Source: Dipylidium caninum (Eukaryota; Platyhelminthes; Cestoda; Cyclophyllidea; Dipylidiidae). Taken from it: a DNA stretch of 64,000 bases. Both the position numbers and the translations under genes were made by a program. This document shows positions 25,300-36,348 of the stretch, in pieces. The DNA lies in assembly GCA_017562135.1 (NCBI GenBank), contig QEYB01000014.1:1-64000 (forward strand), read 5' to 3'. The notes under the pieces were generated by a model, which was not told where the DNA came from, made no database searches, and was given only the letters and a program-made list of their open reading frames with translations. Each line of letters opens with the position of its first letter. The first letter of the stretch is position 1.

Positions 25300-27545
25300 G
25301 ATGGCGATGATGATGCTTGATAGTGAACGACCGCCACATAACGTTTAATGACTGTTAACGAATTAACCTCTCTACGGTATGAAGTTGTGCCATATTCTCC
25401 TCCATATTCACTCATCCGTTATTTCGCCCACAGATAAATGCCCTCCCTTCAGACAATCAAAGGTTGTTTTTAAGCGAACATGGAATACAATAGCCAACAT
25501 AACTTTGTGAGGGATTTAGAATCGTGTCTTGACTGTACAAGTGGAGGTTTTTATGAATAAGAAGCACTTGAATCGCATTTCATTGAATAGATTTTGGTCG
25601 ATTGATCCACGCTCTTAGATAGGTGTCAAGATAATAGTTTTCAGCGGACCGACATCAAAGCTGGTGTTCCCTTCGGCATCGTGAGCTTGGGCGCTGAGGC
25701 TAATTTATCTCAGTCTAAAAAAATTCTATTTCTCAGGCCTGCTTTTTCTTTCGTAACAATTTGAGTCCACAATTTACACATCCGGGTTTTCTTTCACCAA
25801 CAAATTGAAAGGATAGGGGTGGTGCAGCAGGTCGTGTCGTTGTGAGAGATGGCTTACCTCCGTATTTGTTGCAATCGGGAAGCGGCTCCTACGAAGCCTA
25901 GAATACCTCAGCCGAGGCATTTTTCATTCCGGCGGTAATGAGAGTGATTGCGGTGAGAACCGTTGCCTATCCTTATGATCCAAAGTCATTTGCTGGTGCA
26001 ACTAATAACATTCTTGACTAGTAAATTTTGGCGGTCATCTGTGTAGGGAGTTTACATCCGCCGCACTCCCGAACGCTACTTTATTCGGCGTCTGACTTTG
26101 CGCCTATGCGATTCGAGACCCGGTCTGAGACAGATGCACATTGGTAGGGTAGAGGTGGAAGGAAGTCCTCGCGCTCACTTCAGGAATATTGTGTCAATAC
26201 TGCCTAGAGGAGGTAACCATATAATCCCCAGGCCAGTTTGTGTCCAGCGAAATTACGAGCATCATCCGGTGGTAGGATGCGAACGTCGTAAATATTCGAC
26301 GCACAAGGCATCCGTTTTCGGGTCTGACTTTCACGATCTCCCATTGGGCGGCATAGGCCAATTGTGCCCTTTTGCAGCGAAGCTCTTACTTCCCCGATTA
26401 GTCCTGCTGTGGTGGTGGGGCACCCGTAGCCGATACGCTGTTTACTGGAAAATCGCCAGTTGTCGCAATTGCGCAAGGTTTGTGACGGAAGGGTTTATTT
26501 CAGCGTTGTAAGAAAGAATTTTTGGTCTTTATGCGCGGAAGCTTAACGGTCTAATCGGGACTCTCATTTAGTAGTATGTGTGGGGACCACTTCTGATAGG
26601 TCCAGCATGCTGGGCTTAAAAGAACTCGAAATTTGGCACAGCCACTTTAAAATAGCGACAATTGCGCCTAATAGAGCTAATGGTTAACAGCCTTTCGCAT
26701 CATATGATATTGAAAAATAACAACCTAGATAATATTTCTGACCGAGGCAACTAGAGCTCCACTATAGTTTTTCATCACTTCGAGTAATTGCCCTTATAAA
26801 TGATAGCGGGAATGTGAGAAAATTCTTGCAACCTGATTAACTTTAACAGTATTCCTCCCAATCTTGCGTCCACCATCCTTGCTCATGCCATAGAGGGCAT
26901 CTTACTCGTTTTTTGAGAAACATTTACTTCTTAAGACTTACAATCGCCCTACGCCTTGAGGTAGTGCGGTGGCATAAGCCCCACTTTACGGTGAAATGTA
27001 GGATTCTAAAGTTATAAACCTAACCTGTTCGCACTCTTCATTTATTGCTCTCATGAAATTTTATATACTTTGATGTCCTGATAATATTAATAGAGCCTGA
27101 TAAAAATGCGGAACGCAGAGACTGATTTGGAATGTACCCTAAAGTATGGAGTAGGCATGTCCGAAAGCATCCGTGAAACCAACAATGAATAATGGCGATT
27201 GTGTTAATTGCATTATGTTAACGAATTCTTCTCTCATAAGTAATACGTACTCGTGGAGCGGATGTCGCTTTGACGGAGTGGTGGTTGGTTTCGGTCTCAG
27301 GCCTGGTGCCACGAGACCCGCGGAAGGGCTGTCCGGGATCGCAGCACCCTCCGCTCGGCCCCAGTTGAAGGCGCGAGGTTCGTATTTGCCAAGAGCAAAC
27401 CATTGCAAGAGTGGCGTTGTAGGCGTCCTTGAATTTTTCGTATTTGGACGTACAAGTGGCGATTTCCCTCTGTATCAAAGACGTCGGAAAACAAGTTTTA
27501 TTGAGGGCCACAGTCGGGAAGGAAATTCGCGGCCGACTTTCTGTG
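25300..27545. other. no recognisable gene
   Basis: A 137-aa open frame at 26098-26511 has no motif and is overlapped on minus. The stretch 26560-27120 is AT-rich. A GC-rich block lies at 27280-27380. No RNA gene was found. Confidence 0.45.
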
Positions 27546-27550
27546 CCAAA

Positions 27551-27760
27551 GAGACGTAAAATGCTCAGTGGTGAGTGTTGGGCGGTCAAGCTTTCCTCCT
27601 CTGCCGAAGAGAATCTCAAGTCGGTGTGTCAAACGCCTACATCAAGGTAGTCATGTTGAGGTGTGGCGTATTTTTGACACTAACTCCTAGCCTTCGACTG
27701 CCTCTCTGAAACTGGGATGGGTACCTTCAAAGCTGACATGTGCTACCCTTCAATCCACCT
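27551..27760 (+). repeat. duplicated gene fragment R4, copy 1
   Basis: Two blocks match 40440-40970 on the same strand. Block 1 (about 27555-27620) shares a CAGTGATGAGTGTT-like core and CTTTCCTCCTCTG.CGAAGAGAA. Block 2 (about 27655-27735) shares GAGGTGTGGCGTAT.TTTGACAC and GACTGCCTCTCTG. Block 2 translates as VWRIFDTNS, then a stop, then P.TASL here, against VWRMFDTNSWPPTASL in the other copy. This suggests exons of one unknown gene, decayed here by an in-frame TAG. Confidence 0.6.
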
Positions 27761-27764
27761 CCCT

Positions 27765-29150
27765 TCCAGCAGTCTTGAGGCAGACTTCATTAAAATTACT
27801 GTTGACAACCACATGCTATAAGCACAAACATCAGGCAACCAATGCGACTCGTGGGATTCTTCGGCTTCGCATCAGACTAACCGTCTTCCTAGCTGTCGCT
27901 GCGACGCTATCGTCTTTAACTCATTTTCTTTGGGAAATAACTGGACGTCAAACAAGAAGGCACCAAACACAGTACAGGTACTGTACGCAATTTCAAGAAT
28001 AAGAACTGACTGTCAGGGTCTGGGTGTGTTCCGACTGCAATCGGTTTCGTCCGCTTTCACTTGGAATTAGAAGGAGGACACCGTTCAACTCGTCTTGTCT
28101 GGCTGCTCCTCACTGCCGCACAAACAATGGAAAATGGACGACATGGCTTCTTCCTGCAAATCTGCTTCAGGTAGCATTTCCGCTACACGAAGCAGAAACT
28201 GCAGCACAAAGAACGGAAGAATAATAGCTACTTGCAGCACCTACTTGGTCGAATTGGGAGAAGTCTTGTGACAGAGCCCTTAGTAGGCCCGCAAATGGGG
28301 CAGTTTCTTTCGACTGCATCTAGAACTGTCTAGACGAGCAGGCACTTGACGTTGCAGAGAATGGATAGCAGTCGTCCTCTTTGGTTGGTTAGTCGCCTAC
28401 GAGCTCAAATCTCAACTGTGACTGGATGTCGGTTGATTGATTTGAGAATGGACCGATTCATGAAACTTGTGAGAGCGGAGGCTGTGGAAAGATATCATGT
28501 CGGCGAAGCGCGATTGAAGTCATTATTGCCCACATGGTAGACTGTGAAATAGAAGGCATCTGGCATTTTTGTATATGAGAGTAGATAAGTATGTTCATAT
28601 AAGGGAATATTAGTTTTTCTGAATGCATTTTCTTAGACCTATTTTGAGGATGTGGAAAAGTTGGGAGGCTTCATTAGTCGTAGAAGTGGATAATTGTTTT
28701 GGGGTTTGGACGTGCGCATGTGTTTTCCCCTGTATTCCGCCAACGGTTAGGTTTGTATGAAACAGCGAGGCCACTGATCCGGGGTGGTGATCCTCTCTTC
28801 CCGGCAGTGCTATTTGACTACGGAAGCTCATAGTGAACGCTTTGTAGTCAGCAGTTTTCTTGTCACTTATTGGTTTACTTGGAGTGAGAGAAGCCGACGT
28901 ACCCAGTTAGTGGAGGGAGTTAAAATGCAGTCGGCGTGTGAGTGGATTTGCTTTGGCAGTGGTGTATGCGGGCTGACTGACTGTGTGGGTGAGTGAGTGA
29001 GTGAGCGGCTTGTAGGTTGACTTGAAGGTCCAGATTTTTGCAGCCGTTAACGTAAAATCCCCTTCATAGGAGTACTAATTGTCTCTGTCTTCTCATGGAA
29101 CGCCTCGTCGAAGATTTTGTCATTGAGGTGACGCACAATCAGTGAGGTAC
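27765..29150. other. no recognisable gene
   Basis: Short open frames without motifs, including a 64-aa frame at 28346-28540. A short GAGT repeat lies at 28988-29006. Confidence 0.4.
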
Positions 29151-29154
29151 TCAC

Positions 29155-29440
29155 ATTGATAACTTGCATCGTCTAAGTTGACGACGGTTTGATTTTGGTG
29201 GAAGAAGACAAACTTGCCCAATGGGCACGCCGAATGTGTACCAGTCAACGACCAAATTTTCTGACATGACAAGTTATTCTGAAGGTCGGGTTGGCGAGGG
29301 TAACGATGATGGTACTTGTCTCCACGTGACATTTTGGAAAATTGAAACAGTAATCTGAGCTGAATGGCGTTGATATCTGGACGTTAGTATTTGGTGTTCG
29401 TCGATTCTCACATTGGTGATTTGTTGAGAGCACAGAGCGT
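29155..29440 (-). pseudogene. Ig-like domain exon remnant
   Basis: On the minus strand, consecutive frames give the elements of an immunoglobulin-like domain in order: FRITCHVRK (first Cys), VDWYTFGVPIG (core Trp), then FVFFHQNQTVVNLDDASYQC (the D-A-S-Y-x-C motif at the second Cys). At least one frame change is needed between these blocks. A GT donor (GTGAGT) overlaps the final Cys codon at 29149-29154. Such domains mediate adhesion or structural contacts in extracellular or muscle proteins, but the parent protein cannot be named. This could be a sequencing-error-damaged real exon, although frequent decay nearby favours a remnant. Confidence 0.4.
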
Positions 29441-29444
29441 GAGC

Positions 29445-30630
29445 TTGCTGACGAGGCGGCCTCGAGCTTAACGTTGCAACTGGCTCACCAGTAAAACCGC
29501 GGCTGCTATAGGTCCACACAGTGGTGCGTGTTGGTTGGCCTGAAAACCCAGATAGTTCCGGACTACCAGATGACAGGCGGTTCGCTCCACTTGCTTCAGG
29601 AAGGCCGTGCGACGCAACGGTGGCCGGGACGCACGTGACTGCTGATCGCCACCTAATTTGGTGGCTATGTCTTCCAGACCTGGCGCAAGGAGAGTGATGC
29701 AAGAGGACTCGGTCTAGATAAAGCAAGTCTTCAAACCGCAAACTCTACGGCTTCTTTTCTACACAACTCCTGTTAACATTGACTGTCTCCCGTTCTCTTC
29801 CCACCTCTTTGATATCGGACATTGAAGTCTTTGCTGTGCTGCCCCCAAACAAGGCCAGACGTTCGTTATGATATTGAGAAAATTAATCAACACTTTCTTC
29901 CTTTTCTACACCGGCATTAGTGAACACAAGGCAAGAGACCTCGCACCTCATCAGGCCTTAATAGTTAACGAAACCGTCCTTGGAGGGTATTCAGCATTAC
30001 AAGGGCGTTAATGTTAGTCGAGTGATTAAACAACTTCAAATGACTAAAACACTTCTCAAAGGGAAGAGACAAAAAAAATGTCAAGAAACACCGCAACGAG
30101 AGCGTACGATGGGAGAATAGTGAAGGTTAAAAACACACAAATCTCGCAAACTTTTCCTCATTATGAAACGATTCGCCAAAACCACATATTAGAGAGCACA
30201 GGGAGACGAGGAACAAGTCGCCACGCATTCGGACACCACCGGCCAACTAATGCTAATACTGCGCAGCGTACCTTATTTCATGAAACTTCTCAACGACTCT
30301 CACTCAAATCTCCTTATATGAAGTGATCGGCTGATCGCAAATGCTCGTGGCGTGGAAAAGAGGTAGACGAAGTCCACAAGGATAAAGCCCTGCAATAATT
30401 GTGGAAAGTGGCTGATAACTGCCTAGCGAGGGCTTTGTCGCAAACACAAAACAAAGAGCAACTCCAAACAGATGCCCCTTGATTCCACGATAGACAGTTA
30501 CTTTCATCTCACACCTGAATAACACAGAACACCTGACACAAACGAATGATCCCAGGATTAATATCAACGCAACAGAATTATCAAAAGGATATTTACATCA
30601 AAATCACACGAAATGAAAACGGCGGGCGAC
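29445..30630. other. no recognisable gene
   Basis: The 155-aa minus frame at 29274-29741 partly overlaps the Ig-like remnant and may include more of it, but shows no further motif. The small frames at 30078-30326 (+) and 30304-30567 (-) have no recognised family. I looked here for the GTPase exons that should follow the next feature and found none. Confidence 0.4.
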
Positions 30631-30634
30631 TTAC

Positions 30635-31275
30635 TGGGTGGATCTGTCATGGTGATTCTGCGATGATGTGGATAGCTAATCGCGGAAATTTGAGGTTTCA
30701 GTGTTGTGAGCAGATATGAAGCAATTTTAGCCTCAGAACTCGACAGTGCCTGCAGTAGACTAGACTTCCCAGCATTCGGAAGTCCGATAAGGCCGATGTC
30801 TCACGTTAGCCGAAGAATATGAATTACGCGGCAGTTACACCTATAAATCCAACACGAGAGATCGAGCCTCCCCGGACACCCGATGTAATTGGTGACGAGC
30901 GAGCCGTACACACCGCCTTGGGCAACAGGAATGCGTTGATCGTGTCTGTCGAGATCACCTACCAATCTAGTGGGCTCGATCGGATTACTAACGTAGAATG
31001 AAATGCGAAATGGCACGGCGGCGTCAATATCAGTTGCCTTGACGCCTAAGAAAACATTGCATCGATAACTGTACGGGTAGCTATAGATAGCCTACGAAAA
31101 AAAGGGGAGGGATATTAGTCTTAGAATGGCTTCCTACGATAAACCGTATCTTCGGATTCTGAGTGACAACATCGGTAAGGGTACGCGCGTCAACGCTGCG
31201 TAGGTAAACTCTCCGACCATTGCCACCTTCACCACGGACTTCATTTAAATGCGGAGACGATTGACAAACTGCCGA
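30635..31275 (-). pseudogene. Obg-family GTPase (GTPBP10-like) pseudogene
   Basis: Obg proteins are GTPases for mitochondrial or nucleolar ribosome assembly. The minus strand gives, in order: FVNRLRI then EVRGEGGNG (the glycine-rich Obg N-domain, separated by a frameshift near 31248), LTDVVTQNPKIRFI, a 46-bp intron (31092-31137, GT..AG with a T-run), VPFRISFYVS, LVGDLDRHDQRI, VAQGGVYGSLVTNYIG, RVIHILRLT, and the G1 loop DIGLIGLPNAGKSSLL (around 30755-30800), then TTLKPQ (switch I/G2) and ITMTDPP where DLPG (G3) would begin. A TGA at 30801-30803 sits directly before the G1 segment. The exon ends at a GTAAGT donor after 30635, and no following exons were found. The order and spacing match GTPBP10-type Obg proteins. 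The frameshift, the stop and the missing 3' exons make it non-functional. Confidence 0.78.
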
Positions 31276-31279
31276 CCCC

Positions 31280-32300
31280 TTCTGCTCTTCGGATGCACAA
31301 AATAGCGACGTCCAATCATAAGTGTCAGTCTAACACCGTCAAGGATACATTTGCGAATAAAGTGGAATATAGGATGGAGAACGACGGAGCGTTGTTACTG
31401 TGGTAAATATGGCCTAAAAACCATGGACGACACGTTGTATTGTCAGGTTTTGTGTTGTGACTTAAGCCCATGACCAATGCACAAATTAGCGAGTGCAAGA
31501 TGCGGCGTGTAATACTCATGGCATTTAACGCGAACGGATAATTCAATACTTGGTGAAGCGAATTTGATGTGCTCTTCGATAGTCTTTCGGAGGAGATTGA
31601 CGTTTGAAGCTCCTGTACTGGCTCTTGCTGGGCACTTGGAAGCTTAAGGTTTACCGAAAAGAAACTGTCGGATAGGCAAATGTTAACCTGCCACAAACGG
31701 CTGTCATCTCAACAACTTCGTGAATCCACATCCTTCTCCACTGGGGTCTTGGGCGAGGAGGCTTTTACCGCTCACATTCTTACCTTACCACTTGCAAACC
31801 AGATTGATGCACACCCTCACGGGTGACCTGACCACTGGTACCATCGCATCATGCGACAGCAGCTAAGTTGCTCTCGCAATCTCATTCGATACTTGCTGTG
31901 AATATTTGACTTCTTTCCTGAGCTTTTCCTTGCCCAACTTCATTTTCTAGGGGAAGAGTTTTTTACTTAACAGCCACTGAAACGCTGCTATGTCCTTCTT
32001 TCGAGTGGACCAATAGGGAAGGGAGTACCGAAGGCAGTGTTGACTTGTCGTGCTAGCATGTCTTTCGCCTCGTTCAAAAATATACACAAGCGAAATGTTC
32101 GCTTGCATATGGAAGGGTCTCAGGGCTTCCACTTTCACGCACATAACACTCAATGTGCCTAGCCGGCTTCCAAAGCCAAATTAAAGCCGCTTCCCAAAGA
32201 CACATTTCTTGTTCTGTGAGCTAAAGACGAGGAATACAAACGAGGAGGACGTCTTCGCGAACTTTGACGAAAGGCCTTAACGAAAAATGAGGATGAATTT
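31280..32300. other. no recognisable gene
   Basis: A 123-aa minus frame at 31325-31696 and a 68-aa minus frame at 31947-32153 show no known motif. Nothing else is supported. Confidence 0.4.
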
Positions 32301-32303
32301 TAT

Positions 32304-32840
32304 TTGGCCATGCATAACTCCGCCCATGCTGTGACTAACTCTTTCGCGCTAATTCCGACTGCTAAGGTGGAAAAGAGTCATATTCTCCTGGATATTAGCA
32401 AGAAGTACAATGACTGCCAAAGAGTTGACATACTTTTTCGTGACCTTGTATGTCTACGTCACGAACTGGCAACGCAGCTGTCAAAAAATTCGAGCGCTTG
32501 AGTCGCGCTTCAACCTCCTGCCCGCAGACCCTTCAGTGACATCCAAGCGCCTCAAACCTATACGAACGGTTTTTGTGGAGACAATCGAGGAGGCGCGTAC
32601 TGTGAAGTCATCGTTTGATTCTTCGATGGTGCCAACTCAAATTTCTGCCAGCTGATCAGCCTCTGTGGCAGATGAAGTTATGCGCCTGCAGGCAGCCGGT
32701 TAGGCGGAGCTTCCGGATCGTTTAACTAGGGCTGAACAACTGAAACTTGCCATCCGGAAGCGTGAAGCAAAAGACGATCTGGATATAGGCGTTATTTTGT
32801 GCACTGATGCCTCCTTTCTTCGTTCCGTTTGGTTATTAAG
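32304..32840 (+). pseudogene. broken coiled-coil protein remnant
   Basis: Two plus frames join across a shift near 32500 to give a hydrophilic helical sequence: KKYNDCQRVDILFRDLVCLR.HELATQLSKNSS, then LESRFNLLPADPSVTSKRLK, then TIEEARTVKSSFDSSMV. It continues past a TGA (near 32653) and a TAG (near 32700) with ADEVMRLQAAG and ELPDRLTRAEQLKLAIRKRE. The heptad-like and charge pattern resembles coiled-coil proteins. I do not recognise the family. Reading through two stops and one frameshift means it cannot be a single intact gene as sequenced. Confidence 0.4.
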
Positions 32841-33356
32841 GAATTTATTTCCGTAGAGGAGCAAGGTTTCAAGCACAAGGTCATTCATAAAGGAAAAGCT
32901 ACACGCGCGCCAGTGCATGTGTTTGAGCGAAGGCGATATAAATAAACCTAAGCCCCCAATTCTCGTATTGCTACTCTGTTCATGGCGAAATGTCGGCCTT
33001 CGTATTTGCCTACTATTCAGTCGGGTATGAAGATTTGAACGACACATTTCGGTGTGTTATTTAATTTGAGTAGTGCTTCTGGTGCGGTTTTGTTCTTTCC
33101 ATCCCGTGTAATCTTTCCTCATTTTAAAGTAGTCCCTTGTGTTTCGCGAATCCATCAAGTTAACTGATGTAATGATCGTGCTCGTTTCAGATTATTAGAT
33201 CCGTATCCTTTTGTTGAAATGGCAGGGAAAATAACCAAAAAAGAAGGAATTAGTGAGAGATTAGATTTTCTGTGAACAGAAAGTGCACAGAGTGGTGTGG
33301 AGACGGCGACACTTAAAGAGGGGCCGTCTCGAAGAGGTGATCTTTTGGGGAGGACC

Positions 33357-33941
33357 TCAACGGTTCGTGTTGTTCTGCGTTCCTTTCTGTAATTGCACTA
33401 CCCTTCTTCTTCCGACAGCATTGTACGCATTTTCCTTCCTAGCCACCACAATGGTGTATGCAATCATCAGTGGTATGGGTGTAAAGATGGACGCCGCCCT
33501 CGGGTTGGGGCATTAAGTAGATGAGAACGAGAGTCGCAATTCCAATGTTTTGAGTGCCCATCTCTATCGATATTGTGATTATCTCAGTCAGAGAACGCCG
33601 ACACAGCCAGGCGATTACGTAGGCGAGGAGAAATCCAGCCCATGGGAGCGTCACTGCCGTGGGGAAGAGGAGGGGATAGGCTCCCAACTGGCCGTAGATG
33701 GGTAAATTGGCGTAGATCCCGAATCCAATGACGAAGAAGAGGAAGACAAAGATCAATGGCTTAAGGAGTAGGCTGAAGCAACGCTTGGCCACCTTCGGCC
33801 AACGCCACTTCACCAGCATGCCAAGGAAGGCGGGGATCAGAAGGTAGCACAGTTGTACGGCGATTTGGGAGTAGGAGATGTGGATAGCTTTGGTGTCTAG
33901 AAAGAAGCGTCCGTAGATGAAGAGTGTTAAGGGCATCATGC
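33357..33941 (-). pseudogene. SLC10-type sodium/bile-acid cotransporter, frameshifted 3' part
   Basis: The exon begins after a CAG acceptor (33942-33944) with GMMPLTLFIYGRFF, the conserved SLC10 motif, followed by four or five hydrophobic segments. EMGTQNIGIATL holds the ExGxQN sodium-site motif, and MPQPEG follows. At about 33495 the frame breaks: the open frame runs to a stop at 33439, but a shift by one base continues as ASIFTPIPLMIAYTIVVARK, the expected last membrane helix and basic cytosolic tail, ending at TGA 33357-33359. SLC10 proteins import bile acids, steroid sulfates or similar anions with sodium across the plasma membrane. The lesion is a gain of 1 nt or loss of 2 nt between the Gly and Ala codons. 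A sequencing error could produce the same picture. Confidence 0.8.
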
Positions 33942-33989
33942 CTGGAAATAGAAGAGGTTAATCCTGCGTCTAACGTTCGCGCGTGAGGA

Positions 33990-34170
33990 CCATTGTTTAA
34001 GTCGCCGCCTGAGTTTCGCAGTCGGTGTAGTGACTGAAGATGCCATGGCCGTTGACAGGTAGGAGACGGAAAAGTCTGCCCCAGGGGCCGGGTACGACAA
34101 AGGCCCGAGTTGTGACTCCGTGTTGCGATCACCTTCGGGCAAAGCAAGAGCCATTTGAATTGACAGTGTC
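33990..34170 (-). other. possible upstream SLC10 exon
   Basis: The minus frame LPEGDRNTE..., GADFSVSYLSTAMASSV resembles the SLC10 segment just before GMMPL (a glycine-containing substrate-site loop followed by D-FSVS-STxAS). No good splice donor joins it in phase to the exon at 33941, so it is either degenerate or a chance resemblance. Confidence 0.3.
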
Positions 34171-34174
34171 GTTG

Positions 34175-36345
34175 GGTGGCAGGAGTCAACGCGTACACTT
34201 TCATGCTTCTCCGGTGGTCAACGTCTCCCAACTCCCCTTGCTCATACCTTTTTTCCTTCACGCCCATGCGAGTTGTTCTTCTAGCAAGAATATCCCAACC
34301 GTTTGTTAGAGTACCGCAATGAAAAGAATGATAGAAAGGAAGGAGCCGTTGATTCCAAATGAAGTCATTCGATGACGCTCTACTTATCTCTGTTTGAGTA
34401 GCGCGCAGCGACACGCTGATTAGCAATTGCGTATGAAAAGAGGTATGTTGAACTTCTCGTGAAGGAGTTAAGCGATCAAATAACCTGCGGAGGACGTGGC
34501 GCTAGGAGGAATAAGTAGGTGAGGCAATTTTTTTCGGGGGGAGGAGGAGGAGGAGGAAACAAGCAGAAGTCTTCCCTCCGTGCTCTAAGCGCACCTCGTC
34601 TCCTTTACCCTCCCCACCCCAACGCCTGCCCCAACACTCCTCATTTCTGACAGGGCTATCACCCGAACGAGTTGGTCCCCAAGAGAGCACGCAATCAGAG
34701 CCCCTTCTACCCCCTAAAGCCTTTGCTCAAAACCCACCACATGCCACTCAGGTAATTGTTTAGTCCGACTCGACTAGTGGTGCACAGCAGTGACCCGAAC
34801 GAAGACGAGGTCTTGCCGGTCTCCTTTGGAGCGGCGTCATGGAGGGGGCTGTGTGGCAATGGAGTTAACACGGGGGCTCTGTGATCATTGGTCTCGGCCT
34901 AACACGGCGGAGGCAGGATGACGTTCTAGGCCACGTCCGTCGGTCTCCGAACTCCTTAACTTCTCCTATGATGCATCTAATTCCGCCTTCCAGGGTGTCA
35001 GTAGCAAATATAAGCACCTTTGATTACAAATTTCTCATACTCTCATGTGATTGTTCCCTCAAGGTCATGGGTTTGGTGGTGGGTACGGGCGATCAGCATT
35101 TTCCCCACTATACCAAATCTCACGCGTTAATTGTGTCCCAGAATTTGCCGAATGTTGTGGGTGAGGGGGATTCATCAGGGGCATAAGCCCAAATTGGCCG
35201 ACGAAAGGGATGAAAGGGTGCCACTGCCTCTTCCGCTCCCCAACTAACCAATGTCTGTCCAACAATACACCCATTTTCCATGGAGAAGAGTAGTCCACTC
35301 GCACTTCGTTCCTCTCACATGATAATGAGGCAATGCGGAAAGACCGGTTGAGACCCAGATGCACCTAGCTGAGGTAAGAAAAGTCTACCGTTGAAGATGA
35401 GGGACAGGAGAGAAGAGAAAAACAGGGTCACATTGGAAGCCCGCAGTGACTCTACCTTTTGCGATTTCGTCATTTTGTGGAACAAAATTACTGTTTGTCA
35501 ATAAGACCTGGAGAAATACCTTACCAACACAAACTGACTTACTTGTCTTTCACTTGCCCGCTATGATTTTGTCTCCAACTAATGATGACGACAAGAATTA
35601 CACGCCTCCACGCCTTATTAAACTGTCACTCACAGAGGTTGATGAAGATTTTATGGTGAAAAAACATTTTTGGCAAATAGGAAGTATCGAGAATAGGCTT
35701 AAACACTCACAAAGTAAAACACTGTCCCCGAAGAGTATGAATACAATTTGTGACTCCTGGCTTATGCCTGCCTGTTTGGCTGGAGCAGGAAAGGTGGGAG
35801 TCAGCACTGTTTCACCGGAAGCCTCAAGTTGACCTTTATGGCGTAGAGCGCAAACCTTCGGAAAGACAATAATCGTGGCCTCTAATGAGTCTGTCAACTT
35901 ATTTCTCGTGTCAGTATTTGTGGCATTCATGTCCATCCCACCTTGCTCAATGTTCTTCGGGTGATGTCCAAAGAGCAGAAAATGCACACTTTTGAGTGGG
36001 AGGGAAAACTTCCACGCCGTCCATCTATTGCATGCAACGAAGCTTTAAATGAGTTAGTTTTGATGATTGAAAGTAGTGGAGAATAGGGCAAATATTTTGA
36101 CTCGACTGTAAATACTATTGCAAAAACTCTCTTGACGCTGGCAATGGCGCCACCAAAACGGTCATCCATGCAGGACATGGATAAAGCTAACCCTTCCCAT
36201 GGAATGACATTTTACCCCAACGCTTCATTTGTGCAGTGTTTCAGACAGTTGGCGAAGAAATGACAAGTGGGAAATCGATATTCATAAACACTTGAAGCGT
36301 TTGACCTAGGAAATATTGATTGGCGTCTTTAAAACTCATCTTCCG
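34175..36345. other. no certain gene; 128-aa open frame at 35446-35832
   Basis: The plus frame at 35446-35832 (with LIKLSLTEVDEDFMVKKHFW and a Lys/Ser-rich end) has fairly protein-like composition and lies 500 bp upstream of the 336-aa gene. A 129-aa minus frame covers the same bases, and no motif or splice link was found. A GGA-rich run lies at 34539-34556. Confidence 0.3.
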
Positions 36346-36348
36346 ACG

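Noticed and set aside
33761..34426. 221-aa minus open frame
   Set aside because: Overlaps the SLC10 exon in a wrong frame and shows no transmembrane pattern of its own.
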